DNA of 64,000 nt. It comes from Lampris incognitus. Lineage: Eukaryota > Chordata > Actinopteri > Lampriformes > Lampridae. The notes beneath the pieces were generated by a model. The model saw only the letters and a list, made by a program, of their open reading frames with translations. It did no database searches and was not told where the DNA came from. Numbering within the stretch: the first letter of the stretch is position 1; each line of letters opens with the position of its first letter. The position numbers were made by a program, and so were the translations under genes. The DNA lies in contig NC_079214.1 in the NCBI RefSeq assembly GCF_029633865.1, positions 24,294,873-24,358,872 of the forward strand, read 5' to 3'. Positions 10,593-29,590 of this stretch are shown here, piece by piece.

Positions 10593-10997
10593 CAAAAAAA
10601 GTGCAAACAAACTAAAGCCATAATTTCTCTTGCTCACAACCACAACTGCTATCTATCTCCTTGCAAGAGCATGTAGCACAGGTCATATCCGTGTGTATTT
10701 CTGCAGTTCTAGGCTAGTTAATGCTAGCAATTTTTTTTAGAAAAATTTTTCATTGCAGTTTCAAAATTGGCTCACATCCGCCTTAACAAATACAGAAGTC
10801 CATATTGAATACAAATGTCTTTAGCAAAATAGTCAGCACTGGTGTTAGACAGAGTATGAGGCAGTGATTGTATACCGCTATTCATTATCCCATTAGTACG
10901 CAGCTCGGGAGGTGACGTGGACAAAACATTTTTTATAAAGTACGCATGTGAGTGCTTTATAAACATTTTTTTGTGGGTGCTTTATAAACATTTTTTT
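10593..10997. other. Unique DNA with a short tandem duplication
   Basis: A unit of about 24 bp, TGCTTTATAAACATTTTTTT, occurs twice in a row near 10952-11000, just before the LINE-tail fragment. No gene seen. Confidence 0.5.
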
Positions 10998-11129
10998 TTA
11001 GGGAGTTGTTCCTTATCCGATGAGAGGGTCTAAGGACAGGATGTTGTGTTGCTGTTAAGCCCACTGACGCAAATTTGTAATTTGTGATATTGGGCTATAC
11101 AAATAAAATTGATTTGATTTGATTTGATG
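10998..11129 (+). mobile_element. Retroelement 3' tail fragment (TTGATT tail)
   Basis: Holds GGGAGTTGTTCCTTATC, AAATTTGTAATTTGTGATAT and TGGGCTATACAAATAAAATT, then a (TTTGA)n tail. The same sequence recurs, longer, at 49420-49684, so this is a dispersed family cut at its 5' side. Confidence 0.75.
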
Positions 11130-11780
11130 TCATTTCCCTAGCTCCGTACATTAGTCTGGCAAGGCAAAGGAATCGGACTCTCTAATTTGAGTGGAAAATA
11201 CGTCTCACACTTCAGTTGTCTATATACCAATTAATTTTGCTATCTAAATTTTGAATATTTTCTTATATTGAAAAAGAAGTGCCCAGAATTGGAAAAAAAA
11301 AGTCATCTAATACTTACAGGACAATTGACACTTCAATATCAATCAATTTAAATGGGTAATACAAGTTTGTTTCATCTGTTTAGGTATTTAAATTCATGTT
11401 TTAGATTAGATTATATTAGATGAAATTTAAATGTTCCAACATTTGAATTGTTTTTAGAGTATAAAAGTGCTGCAAACATGGCGTAGTAGAGACACACGAA
11501 CACTAGAGTACTAGGAACATGTTGATGGTAAGCATAATAATTAAGAAAAATAAATAAATATGAGAATCGTATCATATATGCCCCAGAAAGTTGAATCAGT
11601 TCATCTGTACATAATTAAGCATGCATCAAGACATGTTATGCTATGTGCAAACAGCAGCAAACAACTCCAAACTGCCTGTGCAGTTGCTTTTTATAGCTTT
11701 ACACTTGTACAAATAGAGCAGAAAAAAGAATCTTGACTGAAAAGATATTTCAAATGAATAAATCAGTAAAAAATAATCAG
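11130..11780. other. Unique AT-rich DNA, no gene seen
   Basis: No recognisable feature. Confidence 0.5.
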
Positions 11781-11912
11781 GCCCTGTGATGGCCTGGCGG
11801 CCTGTCCAGGGTGTCTCCCCGCCTGCCACCCAATGACTGCTGGTGGGATAGGCTCTAGCATCCCCACGACCCTGAGAGCAGGATAAGCAGTTTGGATAAT
11901 GGATGGATGGAT
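11781..11912 (+). mobile_element. SINE family B, 3' half only
   Basis: Starts at CCCTGTGATGGCCTGGCGG and runs to the ATGGATGGATGG tail, matching the 3' half of the copy at 7024-7446. The tRNA-like head is missing. Confidence 0.85.
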
Positions 11913-17488
<5,576 letters not shown>

Positions 17489-17927
17489 CGGGGCGTCCAG
17501 GTAGCATATTGGTCTATTCCATTGGCTACCAACACGAGGATCGCCGGTTTGAATCCCCGTGTTACCTCCGGCTTGGTTGGGTGTCTCGACAGACACAATT
17601 GGCCGTGTCTGCGGGTGGGAAGCCGGATGTGGGTATGTGTCCTGGTCACTGCACTAGTGCCTCCTCTGGTCGGTCGGGGGCCTGTTCGGGGGGGAGGGGG
17701 AACTGGGGGGAATAGTGTGATCCTCTCACACGCTACATCCCCCTGGAAAACTCCTCATTGTCAGGTGAAAAAAAGCAGCTGGTGACTCCACATGTATCAG
17801 AGGAGGCATGTGGTAGTCTACAGCCCTCCCTTGATCAGCAGAGGGGGTGGAGCAGTGACCGGGATGGCTAAAAAGAGTGGGGTAATTGGCCAGATACAAT
17901 TGGGGAGAAAAAGGGGGGAAAAAAAGT
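17489..17927 (+). mobile_element. SINE family A, copy 2, with 12-bp target duplication
   Basis: A complete copy. Flanks carry ATTACCCAGAAT at 17477-17488 and again at 17928-17939, an exact 12-bp target-site duplication that defines the element ends. The head has box A-like TAGCATATTGGTC and a box B variant GGTTTGAATCC. Confidence 0.92.
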
Positions 17928-19296
17928 ATTACCCAGAATTATTCATTTGCCCAGGTGCTTTGCAAGCATAGACTGAAAGTAATTGGTAATAATTATTATT
18001 AATAATGACAATGATAATGATGATGATAATAATAAGCAACTGGGATTGCCGCTTGCAAATTTTTCCAAAGACTGAAACTAACCATATCTTTGGTTAACTT
18101 AGTGATACTGACTATCAAGTGTTTTTCTTATCTGCAAGTAGCAAAGCTATGGCAACTGGAAGAAACTCAATACTTAAGTACACTGTTACCCCCCATGTGT
18201 GGCATCTGTAGTCTTTGACGTAGCTTTGTGACTGTATAAAAAAAACGGCCAGAGAATCAACAACACTTCAATCATGGAATAAGTCACTTATTTATCACAT
18301 CCTAAAAGAAAATTATGATAGCCCCTGTTTGTTTTAGTAGAGCTGATAAAAGCCCAACGCCATGTGCAGGGTCAGTGATAAACGACGGCATTTTATGACT
18401 AGTTTAGAGCAACCTCAGCGAGGAAGTTGGATGAAAAGATAAAGGGGGGGGGGCAAGGAGATGTTACAGTGGTTATAACCAATTATTTATATAAAGATGC
18501 CATGATAAAGCATGAGGATAGAAGTGGCCATATAGTCTTCATTTATATAGCACTTATCAACATGTATCAACATTACAAAGCACTTTACAAGATAGATTAA
18601 AAAAACATGAGCAACAAATGAACATGAAGGAGACACAAAAATGTAATAGAGTACGGAAGGAAAGATGCATGTAGTTATAATTCAAAATATAATTAAAAGA
18701 GTTTCAAAACAGAATCATTTTCAGAAAGAAAAACAATTGGAGAACATTCATTTATATAGTGTTCTTTTAAACGAAGACTTTGTTATTGGCTTTTTTTATT
18801 TACTTTGGAGCGACATGATGTTTTGGGTGAATGAGTCAGTAGGAAGGCGCACATGACTTTCTCATGGCTGATGTTCCTGTAATCTGCTGACTACTTTATG
18901 TGTTTAACACTTTGTTGTTGTTTAAGTTGGAGGTGTCCGACAGACAGACATGCTTTGTGAGTCACAGCCGTCCCAAATTTAAACCAGCTGGAAGAGCTCA
19001 CAGCAAATCTGATTCCGTAATGGGTTTCCATTGTTTCGGGTGAATCAAGGACTTTTGCCGACGGAATCCAAAGGTCGCGATAACTATCATGAAATGTTGG
19101 GTCAAACCCCCTGGCTCTTACCTCTGAGAGACACCTCACTTCCAATTTAGCTTCTTTATTCACTTCTCTGAATACTCGTCACAATGTGGACCAAGGCCCA
19201 ATGTGTATAAGCATTATTCATTGAGTATGTTTACATACAAACCAATACCCTGAATACTGAAAGTAATCAGTTTAGGTGATTAAAACATGTACAATG
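17928..19296. other. Unique DNA, AT-rich
   Basis: Contains a small (AAT/GAT)n-like stretch near 17990-18040 and an ATTTATATAGCACTTATC word at about 18540, which resembles a fish LINE/SINE 3' tail. No gene. Confidence 0.4.
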
Positions 19297-19739
19297 TGGG
19301 ATTTCCAGGTGGCATAGCGGTCTATTCCGTTGCCTACCAACACAGGGATCGCTGGATCGAATCCCCATGTTACCTCCGGCTTGGTCGGGCATCCCTACAG
19401 ACACAATTGGCCGTGTCTGCGGGTGGGAAGCTGGATGTGGGTATGTGTCCTGGTTGCTGCACTAGCACCTCCTCTGGTCGGTTGGGGCACCTGTTCACAG
19501 AGGAGGGGGAACTGGGGGGAATAGTGTGATCCTCCCACGTGCTATTTCCCCCTGGTGAAACTCTTCACTGTCAGGTGAAAAGAAGCGGCTAGTGACTCCA
19601 CATGTATCAGAGGAGGCATTTGGTAGTCTGCAGCCCTCCCCGGATCGGCAGAGGGGGTGGAGCAGTGACTGGGACAGCTCAGAAGAGTGGGGTAATTGGC
19701 TAAGTACAATTGGAGGGAAAGGGGGGGTAAATAAATAAA
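19297..19739 (+). mobile_element. SINE family A, copy 3, with target duplication
   Basis: Flanked by TAAAACATGTACAATG at 19281-19296 and TAAAACATGTACAGTG at 19740-19755 (one mismatch), so the insertion is clearly by target-primed reverse transcription. It ends in (AAAT)n. A full head and body are present. Confidence 0.92.
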
Positions 19740-20481
19740 TAAAACATGTACAGTGCATGATTCAAATGGCACCATTTTTCCAATACTTGCATGTATTGAT
19801 CAAAGGCACGTCACCGTTTCAAACACTTCCTGTTCTTGTCAATGCCTGATCAGGGAAGTGGCAGTCCACAAGCAAGCACACTGGATCATTTTCTTCACCT
19901 GTCTCTGTGTTCATTTGTTCTTCACACATTATTGCAGAACACCATAACGTGAGTGCTCCTATTTTCCATCTTGTCTGAGATGGAGCTGTTAGCCGAGATT
20001 ACTGGCTCTAATAGCTGTGTTGTGTTTGTACTGTACAATCAGAATCTGGTTTACTGCGTCTGGTCACCAAGCCCACATGCACCAATAAACCAAAAGACTG
20101 AGCAAAATGCACGATAACTTGTGTTATGCTTACTCCTACATTCACCTCACCCTGATTAAGTAATCAGATAAAGGCTTATATACATGACTGATACTAAAGC
20201 CGGAGTGATGACTTTATTGGTTTAGGATCGGATTATTAGCCTGCGCATAAACATACCATTGAAACCCAGAGATATTAATCTGATGTCAAGAGGCGTGACC
20301 ACATGAGCAATCAGTTTTACAAAAGAAAGATTTTTTTTCATTTCATATTCTCTCAACCATGATTATGACCAAGATGTCTCATATTGTGATGTGATATTAT
20401 AAGATTTAAAATGATCAAGATGATGAAATGTTTAAGGACCCTATGGTTTTCATATCTTCAGATAGAGGCAGGTATAGGCTA
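19740..20481. other. Unique DNA, no gene seen
   Basis: A short AATCAGAATCTGGTTTACTG stretch near 20039 resembles the reversed tail at 882 and may be a relic. Otherwise unremarkable. Confidence 0.4.

Positions 20482-20525
<44 letters not shown>
20482..20525. repeat. (CA)22 microsatellite
   Basis: A perfect CA run. Confidence 0.95.
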
Positions 20526-20527
<2 letters not shown>

Positions 20528-21731
20528 TTCCTGTATATAGCATTTTGTATTAATTGCTTCACCACGTAGTAACAGTCATCTGAGAGTGGTGCATTGGTAA
20601 TTTTTATATCCCTATATCTGTCGAGTCCCTTTATGTCTCCTTTGCCCCCCAGTCTGTCTTTGAAGCCACTTAGTCTCACAGCGTGGGGCAGTACCTTCAG
20701 TCTGTTGGCAGAGATAACAGGGACATTGCCAGCAGGACCGAGCAAGTGACAGCCAGGTTTATATTGCAGATATTAATCTTTAACTCACCTCTTGGGAGCA
20801 ACTGCAAATAGAGGCCCTCTGCACCCTTTGCCCCTATTAACTGTCAATATCACCTACTTTGGGAGGAGCCTTAGATCTGTGTCCATTGACTGAAAAAGTT
20901 GTTTTTTTTCCGTTCCTTGGAAAAAGTATGTGTCAATGTTTGATCAGCCAAGCAAACTGTAAATGTCATAGTTAAAGTTATAGGTTTTACTGAATCTCCC
21001 TGGCTTTCACTAGTGAATGTCTGGTGGTCATTCACTGTCCCTGGTGCAGAAAACAGTGTGAGTACAAATGGACGAGGCTCATTCAGACAAAAGTGTTCTG
21101 GTATGCTGGCCTTGCTGAGAGTATAAGGAGTTCAAATGCCAGCTCAGTCTATCCAGTTCACAAGTGCAGGTTCACAGTTTATTGTAGAATTAGTAAATCG
21201 TGGTTTTCCAGGAGGCTGCAGTTTCAATGCTCCTGATTTTCCTAATTAGGTCTTCGTATCCTCTTTGCAACATAACCCATCAATGAATTTTCACCACTAC
21301 GTATGAAATATCAGATGCAGTTGGTTCTCGGTGATTCCTGTTTTTTTTCCCCCTTGGCCTGGTGTTATTCTAGGTTGCAAGTCATGGGGATTTCTTAACC
21401 TGCCCTATCACTCCCACCTCCACATTCTTCCTAGAAAGTATACTTTTTGAGTCTTATTTGCCAGTAGCTAACCGAATACACCCAAGCAGGAATTTGCAGA
21501 AAATGTCAGAGAAAACACAACCAATGAGCTTAACTTAATTTATGAACTGACAATGTTAAAGTTTCTTGAGAGACATGCTTGAGTTGTGTGAGACTTCCAC
21601 AGCTGTCCAGATTTGATTGAACATTGCATTGCATCCCTATTGCTGATTTCACACTCTGTCTCCATCTACAGTTAATCACAATCTGTATTTTCTAGGGGGC
21701 AATGTTGATGGTTGGTAGGTATAAGAGAATA
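20526..21731. other. Unique DNA, one unassigned minus-strand open frame
   Basis: A minus-strand frame of about 75 sensible-looking codons lies at 20526-20745, with no domain I can name. It is not backed by visible splice or start context. The rest is unremarkable. Confidence 0.35.
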
Positions 21732-22090
21732 GCATGGTGGCGCTGTGGTTAGTGCTGTCGCCTCACAGCAAGAAGGTCCTGGGTTCAAACCCCGGGGTTG
21801 TCCAACCTTGGGGGTCATCCCAGGTCGTCCTCTGTGTGGAGTTTGCATGTTTTCCCTGTGTCTGCGGTGGGGCTGCTCCGGGTGCTCCAGTTTCTCCCAC
21901 CATCAAATAAGGACATGCATGTTAGAGTTAATACTCCTGTCTGTGCCCTTGACCGAGGCGTGGCAAGACAAACTGGAGTTCGTCCCCGGGTGCTGCACGA
22001 CGGCTGCCCACTGATCCTAGCTACACAGCTAGGATGGGTTAAATGCAGAGCAGAATTCCCCTACGCGGATCAATAAAGTGTCTCAAAATC
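21732..22090 (+). mobile_element. SINE family B head with a different 3' tail
   Basis: The head and first part (TCGCCTCACAGCAAGAAGG, GGTTCAAACCCCGG) match the copy at 7024. From about 21935 the sequence switches to a different 3' region containing GACCGAGGCGTGGCAAGAC, ACACAGCTAGGATGGGTTAA and CGGATCAATAAAGTGTCTC. It is therefore a modular variant of family B with another LINE-like tail. Confidence 0.8.
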
Positions 22091-22812
22091 AAAAACAAAA
22101 TCAAAAATAGCACAATATTAACATCCTCCAGCTTTTTTCTCTCCAAACCTATACTGCCAGTACTGTATGGTTGTTGCTTGTTTTGTTCATGGGTCCTTGT
22201 TGCATTATAAAATATCTGTACATTACTCTAGTCCATTTCACTCACAAGTGTGCGAAGACTGTGGCATGATATGCGTCTGTGAGGTCATCACTGAAAGGTA
22301 ATGACTTTCTCGCAGGCACTGTTCTTTATCTTGCTCACCTCAATGTCATCTTTCTGTGAAAACACCCATTCGTTTTTCCAGTGGAATGAACTATTCCCAG
22401 ACCCCGGCTGTTAACACATAGGGTTATTAGGAACTGGGGTGACTTGTGATAGAGAAGATAAGGGTGTGAAGAGTCTGGGACCGGGGTATAATTGGCCAAA
22501 GAACTGGCAGCAGCGGTCAAAAGAGGTGCTTTTTCCAGTAGCAGGAAGAAAATGAAGACTAGAAATGAGTCATGTATGAGTGGGGCTACTCATAGACTGT
22601 CAGTAAGAGCTGTCCAAGTGGCTTTTCAAAAGAGACATAATTGGTTTTCTCTCAACTGAATGCACACTTGCAACATGATAAAAGCATATGCCCACATCAG
22701 TCAGGGATGTAAATATTAAAAATCTCATATTAAACCCATATCATAAATGAATTATTCACAATGATATAACTGCCAAGTTCAGATGCTTTAACTTTAGTTT
22801 GTTTTTGTTTAG
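22091..22812. other. Unique DNA, no gene seen
   Basis: No recognisable feature. Confidence 0.45.
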
Positions 22813-22998
22813 GTTTTTTTTTTGGCATTTTCCGCCCTTATTAGACAGCGACAGTAGAGAGAGAAACAGGAAAGGCAGGGGAGAGAGAGGGGATGACATG
22901 CAGCAAAGGGCTCGGGCCGGATTCGAACCCAGGCTGCTGCGGTAAGAACTCAGCCTTATGTGGTATGTGCTCTACCAGGTGAGTCACCGGGGTGCCCA
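22813..22998 (-). mobile_element. SINE family C, minus orientation
   Basis: The reverse complement of the copy at 2352-2533. It starts from the T run and GGCATTTTCCGCCCTTATTA and runs to GTCACCGGGGTGCCC. Box B lies at 22921-22931 and the head end near 22998. Confidence 0.8.
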
Positions 22999-25900
22999 CA
23001 TGCTTACATATTTGTTACTGGAGCTGGAGTAGAAAATAGGTCAGAAAAGTAAATCTAGGTTATCGTGTTTAAATACTAGAGTAGCTTTAGAATGTGTTCC
23101 AGTTTGGTGAACTCGTACATTAGCACCGTTTACCAATAGTGAGCTTTTTCAGATAGACACTAGATCTTAAGCAGAAGATCATCGGGTCCTTCAGACCGTA
23201 AAAAAAAAAAGTGCTGTTTTTTATTTTTCCTATGGCGATGAGCTCCAAAAGGGAGAAGCCATTTTAAACTGCCATGTCAGCAACAGCATCAGATTAAACG
23301 TAGGCCAACAAGGGGATGTGTGCATGCGTTATGAAATTTTTTCGTGGAATAGCCAGCCAGATTCTTTAGAGCCTTGTTTGCTTAGCTAACACCTGGAGAA
23401 ACCTCCTCTTTATACCCGTGTTTGTTCCCCATTATGTGTGTTTACCGAGAAACCCGGTAGATTCTAATGAAAAATAGCCCCACAATATCTCCCCTTCCCC
23501 CCTGTGCCCTTCAAACTTCTCCATTTTTTTCTCCTCAGCAGTTGGATCTGTAAACCATTCAGTGGGGCCGATGACTTTCACTGATCTGATAGGCTGCCAT
23601 GTCCTGCCAAAGCTAATATTTGTCTAACACTTTATTGGCAGTGGCTCATTGGAAACAGTCAGGAGGTGAGGTGGCATTGTCTTAAAAAAAGGGACCCTGG
23701 TAATAATGAAATGCTGCCTGTTGTGTTGTGCACTATGTTAAAGCAAACAAGGCATTTGCATCAGCAGGTGCAGGAGGGATATTAAACAATGCCATCATTG
23801 TCACTGTCCAGGCTTTATCTGGCAATTCCAATCCTTGAGACTTTAGAATTTATCATGTCAGGTACAAAAACATGCCACATGTGTATCTCATACAGCTTCT
23901 ACTCCAGAACATTATCTTGTAGGCCAGTGCACTGCTGAAAACCCCAGACTTCCTCTGCAGCTACAACCACAATGTCAACACACATTTCTAGCATGCATGG
24001 AACTACTCTGCAAATAAAAGCTAGTTCTGATTCTAATACTGTATGCTATGTTTTTCTTACGCAATTCAATATGCATAGAATAGCGTGCAAGAGTGACTGA
24101 CCAAAGTCCTGGCTCTGGATGGATGATATTAGGATGTTTTAAGTTGCCGTATTTCTATTTACACAAAACAGTGAAGTAAAAATAAAAACATAACTAAGTA
24201 ACACATTCCTGCAAAAGGAGGAAATATTTATGACCAGAAGATGGCAGTGCAACCCATGAAAGATGCCTGTTGAGGATATTGGTGTATAATCCACAGGTTC
24301 AAAGGTACATATTCATACACAGACACACCCCTCTGATCTCAACAACATCTATATTACAAACATACTACCCTATCTCCCTGATCTTTCCATCTTTCAGATC
24401 TGTTTGTCGCTCTCTCTCTCATACATAGATACATAGCTCTACTTGTAAATGGAGGCTATTGACAAATGAACTGGCTTTTTTTTTCTTTCTCTCTTTTTCT
24501 TTTTTTTTACCAGCTTGCTCAAGGGTAATAACCCAGCAGAGTACATGCTGTCTCAGCCAATTCTCTTTAGTGGAGTACGGGGCACTGATTAACTTTTTTT
24601 TTCTCTATTCTTTTATGGTCCGCTTTAGTAGTGATGATGACAGACCTATGGACAGCCAATCCTACCTGTTGGCTATCAAAGACTGTAAACACTTATCAGA
24701 ACAAACACAAATTCGGGCTAATGTTTGACAGAGTCAAAGCAATTCCTCTTACATCAGGATGTTTCGCAAACTCTCACACTGGCACTAAGATAGAGTGCTA
24801 AACCAGATAATTAATCTGAGCTGCTTTCCAATCACCGATTCGGCTCTTTTTCCTATAAGCAGTGGAATATGCTGTGGTCCCGATGGCAGTTTTGGTCCAG
24901 ATATGCAGCCCGATCAGACAACTTATTGTTGTCATATATTGAGTAAAAAAAATACATTATCTACAAAAAGAAACTGATAGCATATTCTTAAATATGGAAT
25001 AGAAAAGCAAATTTACCCACCTGACACCTGCTGTTTTTTTTAAGTTTGTGTGAAAAGATGGTTATCAGCATCCCCACCCCTGCCGACAGTCTTTTTTTTT
25101 TTCATTTAGGCTTTAACCTGAGGGGACCTATAGCACAGACTGTGTTCCCTCACTGTTGTTCTAATGCTAGTCAAACATTATTTTGAATGGCCAAACTCAA
25201 TAGTGGCAGTGTTCGTTCTGGCAGTGTAAATATTAGCACAGCACACAGAAAGGCAAGGGTTGCTATGTGTGTAACTGTGTGCTAAGTGTCCTTTCCCTGT
25301 CATCTCCATCCACACAGTATATAGCAACAACAATGAAGCCGGCTGAGACAAAACGAGAGGGGAAGCAAAACAAAGACAAAGGAATTCCGTCTCGCTTCGG
25401 CCCGAGGCGCTTCCTTGTTTGACAAAGAAGGACATTCCATTTTTTTCTATTGTTAGGCCTTTTCTGTGCATTTATTTTCCACTGCAAATACTTGCAATTA
25501 TCTCTCTGTTGTGTCTTCATTGCCTCACTTTTGTCTAGCCAAACCCACCCAAATCTCGAGTATTCTCCTCTTTCTATAGTGCCGAACTATTTGCTTTATA
25601 TTGCTGTTATGGCAAAGCCGCTTTAAAATAGGTGAGGTGTAACCAGATTTGCATATATGATGCTAGCTTGTCTGGTTTACTGAGAAGTGATGATCTGTTC
25701 TACTGAACGGCTGTTCCCAGAAGTGACTGGCTTGCCTAAATAAACAAGTCCTTGGTTACTTTGTCTGCAAAAACTCCCAATTCAGCTTCTGTACATTCTG
25801 TGAGTTTTCTAGAGGAAAGTTCAGTGAACATTGGTCTATTGACCGAGTTAAGGGCTCCCTTACTCATTGATGGTACCACGTACCTGTGTCCTTTGGTAAA

Positions 25901-26868
25901 ATGCCATGACAAAAGTGGGATAACTTTTGTTTGCTCGTCCCTGTGGGGAGAACTTAGTTTGAGCAGTAGAGCCAAATAGCTGGCACTCAAACAAATAGTT
26001 GAGTTGGAAGTGTTAGCTGCGTGTAAATGGAGGAAAAAACCGCAGCTGTGGAAATGTTTGCAGATTTTTACCTCTGGGGCAATGGGCAGAAAAATCAAGC
26101 AAATTCAATTGGCGGGGGCGATATTTTTTTGAATTATTGTTTGCAAGGAACACATACCAATTGATGAGCTAGGCAAGCAAACAAACATGCAGGGTAATGC
26201 TGAGTGCAGGTTTTTCTTTTTTTATGCATATCTGTAATCCATGTCTCAGGCCACAGTTTCCCTCTTTGTGTGTAGCCATTTAATTCATGAAAGTTTTATG
26301 TCCATCAGTTTAAATATTTGAGTGATAATGTTGTTATTTGTATGAGCCAACACGAATATGAGCCAAAATCTCTGCAAGTAAATGTTTTTTCTTACGTGCT
26401 GAAGAGCAGAAATTAAAGCTGCTATAGTCTGACTATTCAAATCCAGCTGTCTCTCAATCAATCAAACAATCAAATGACAGTGAGAACGCCTCACTTATCT
26501 AGACTTACCTAAGCCCTTGGGCTCCTCTAGGGAGCATAGGCCATCGATGATTGTCTTCCAACTCACTTGGTTGGGGGTGAGTTTTTCGAAGATCTCCCCA
26601 GTTGTTTCCACTCACTTAGTCACTGCGCCTCATCTTTACTGTAAATCCGTATATTGACGCTTGCCATGTCTGGCAGCTTTGCATCTGTATAGCCCTGCTA
26701 ATGAAACATCTACCTGTTCCCGTGGTTGGCCTCGGGCCACACATGTCACCCTGTAGTCAGTCAAATTGTCTTGAATGTAGACAGTTCCCAGTCTCAACCT
26801 GTGCTGACAAGAGGCCATTACCCTACAGTTAGCTTATCCATGAAGTCGGTTTCAGGAAAGTGGAACAC
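22999..26868. other. 3.9 kb repeat-poor region, no exon found
   Basis: The interval 23560-23860 is a non-repetitive block with words such as CTAATATTTGTCTAACAC and AAGCAAACAAGGCATTTGC, possibly conserved non-coding DNA. Several T-rich stretches lie at 24470-24610. No coding domain recognised in any frame. Confidence 0.4.
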
Positions 26869-27726
<858 letters not shown>

Positions 27727-28167
27727 GTGTCCGGGTAGCGTAGCGGTCTGTTCCGTTGTCTACCAACTTGGGGATCGCCAGTTCGAATCCCCGTGTTACC
27801 TCCGGCTTGGTCGGGTGTCCTGACGGACACAATTGGCCGTGTCTGCGGGTGGGAAGCCGGATGTGGGTATGTGTCCTGGTCGCTGCACTAGCACCCCCTC
27901 TGGTCAGTCGGGGTGCCTGTTCGGGATGGGGGGAGGGGGAACTGGGGGGAATAGTGTGATCCTCCCACACACTACGTCCCCCTGGTGAAACTCCTCACTA
28001 TCAGGTGAAAAGAAGCGGCTGGTGACTCCATGTGTATCGGAGGAGGCACGTGGTAGTCTGCAGCCCTCCCCAGATCAGCAGAGGGGGTGGAGCAGCGACC
28101 GGGACGGCTCGGAAGAGTGGGGTAATTGGACGGGTACAATTGGGGAGAAAAAAAGGGGGGGGGGACA
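27727..28167 (+). mobile_element. SINE family A, copy 4
   Basis: Complete, with box A-like TAGCGTAGCGG and box B-like AGTTCGAATCC. Candidate target duplications GAAACGGAATGCAC (27713-27726) and GAAACTGGATGCAC (28168-28181) differ at two positions. It ends in a long G run. Confidence 0.88.
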
Positions 28168-29152
28168 GAAACTGGATGCACAGACAAACATTTGTCACTG
28201 CCGAATGATGGTCAGGATCGAGAAGTCTGCTGGAAATGTCTCGTCAAAGGCAGACGCGCTGTCCTGTTGTGTTTACCTGATTGTTGTCATGGAATCTTTG
28301 ATTTTTAAACTTGCAATGCTCCTGCAAAGGAAAGGTTCACCCCATGCCAGTCATGAATTACGGTTTGTCAGTGTCTTGACCGTGGTCGTTTTACTACTGG
28401 TTGGATGGGAATGACTTAGACACTGGGGTGTATTTCAGGTCCCTGCACAGGGTGTGGATCTCTAATGAGGGGGAAATTTGTGCTTGCTAAGCATGGTCAG
28501 ATTTACGAGGCAGCCAGTCTCCCCAGCTCGGCACTGACAACAGATATAAATATAAGCACTCTCTGGAGAGGCTGTTTCACATGGGGACTTATGGCTGTCC
28601 CAACATCGCTGTGTGTATGTTAGCATTGCGATTTGGTAAAAAGACAAAAGGGGTTTGTGTGTGTGTGAGTGTGGGGGGGGGGTGAAAATGCTGGGATCAC
28701 GGCGTGTTTCTGTTTGAACATGGTTGACTCTTATAGATGGACAACTTGGACTTACTTTAAACTTGCTCTTGTTGACAACTCGGGCTTTGCCACTGGAAGG
28801 TTGTCAGAGCAGTGGTTAACACTACGTCAGTGCCCTAACCAGAGGTATAACATTCAGTCTCTGTAGTGAGGGCCATGCTGACTAATCACAATTAACATGA
28901 GAGCAAGGAAAAAAATATTGTGTTTATTATCAACAAGGCAAACCAACGAATTATGACATTTTTAAATATCCCTTTAGCCTTAAAATGTTTTATCTGTCCT
29001 CAGTGCATTGCACTTTTATATCCTCCAAGTGGTGTATAAGTAAAGATTGATGGAGTGATTAATGATTGAAATTTTATTCAAATTTTAAATGTGTGAAGGA
29101 ACGGCTGTGTGGTCTGCATGGTGAATTGATATTTTTTTTAAAATGAAATGGT
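28168..29152. other. Unique DNA, no gene seen
   Basis: A short GTGTGTGTGTGAGTG stretch lies near 28657. No coding motif. Confidence 0.45.
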
Positions 29153-29590
29153 GCATCCAGGTAGCGTGGGGGTCTACTCCGTTGTCTACCAGCATGGGGA
29201 TTGCGAGTTCGAATCCCTGTGTTACCTCCGGCTTGGTCGGGCGTCCTTACAGACGCAATTGGCCGTGTCTGTGGGTGGGAAGCTGGACGTAGGTGTGTGT
29301 CCTGGTTGCTGCACTAGCGCCTCCTCTGGTCGGCCGGGTGCCTGTTCGGGAGGGGGGGGGGGATAGCGTGATCCTCCCACACACTACGTCCCCCTGGTGA
29401 AACTCCCCACTGTCAGGTGAAAAGAAGCGGCCGGTGACTCCACATGTATCGGTGGAGGCATGTGGTAGTCTGCAGCCCTCCCCGGATCAGCAGAGGGGGT
29501 GGAGCGGCGACCAAGACGGCTCGGAAGAGTGGGGTAATTGGCTGGATACAATTGGGGAGAAAAGGGGGGAGGGGGTGGTCCAAAAAAAAA
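29153..29590 (+). mobile_element. SINE family A, copy 5
   Basis: Complete but with a small loss in the middle (near 29357, where relatives carry GGGGAACTGGGGGG). GAAATGGT on the left (29145) and after the A-rich tail (29601) is a candidate short target duplication. Confidence 0.88.

Noticed and set aside
20526..20745. Minus-strand frame of about 75 codons that reads like ordinary protein
   Set aside because: No domain, no visible splice sites forming an exon structure, and the frame ends in a CA repeat. Kept only as unassigned.
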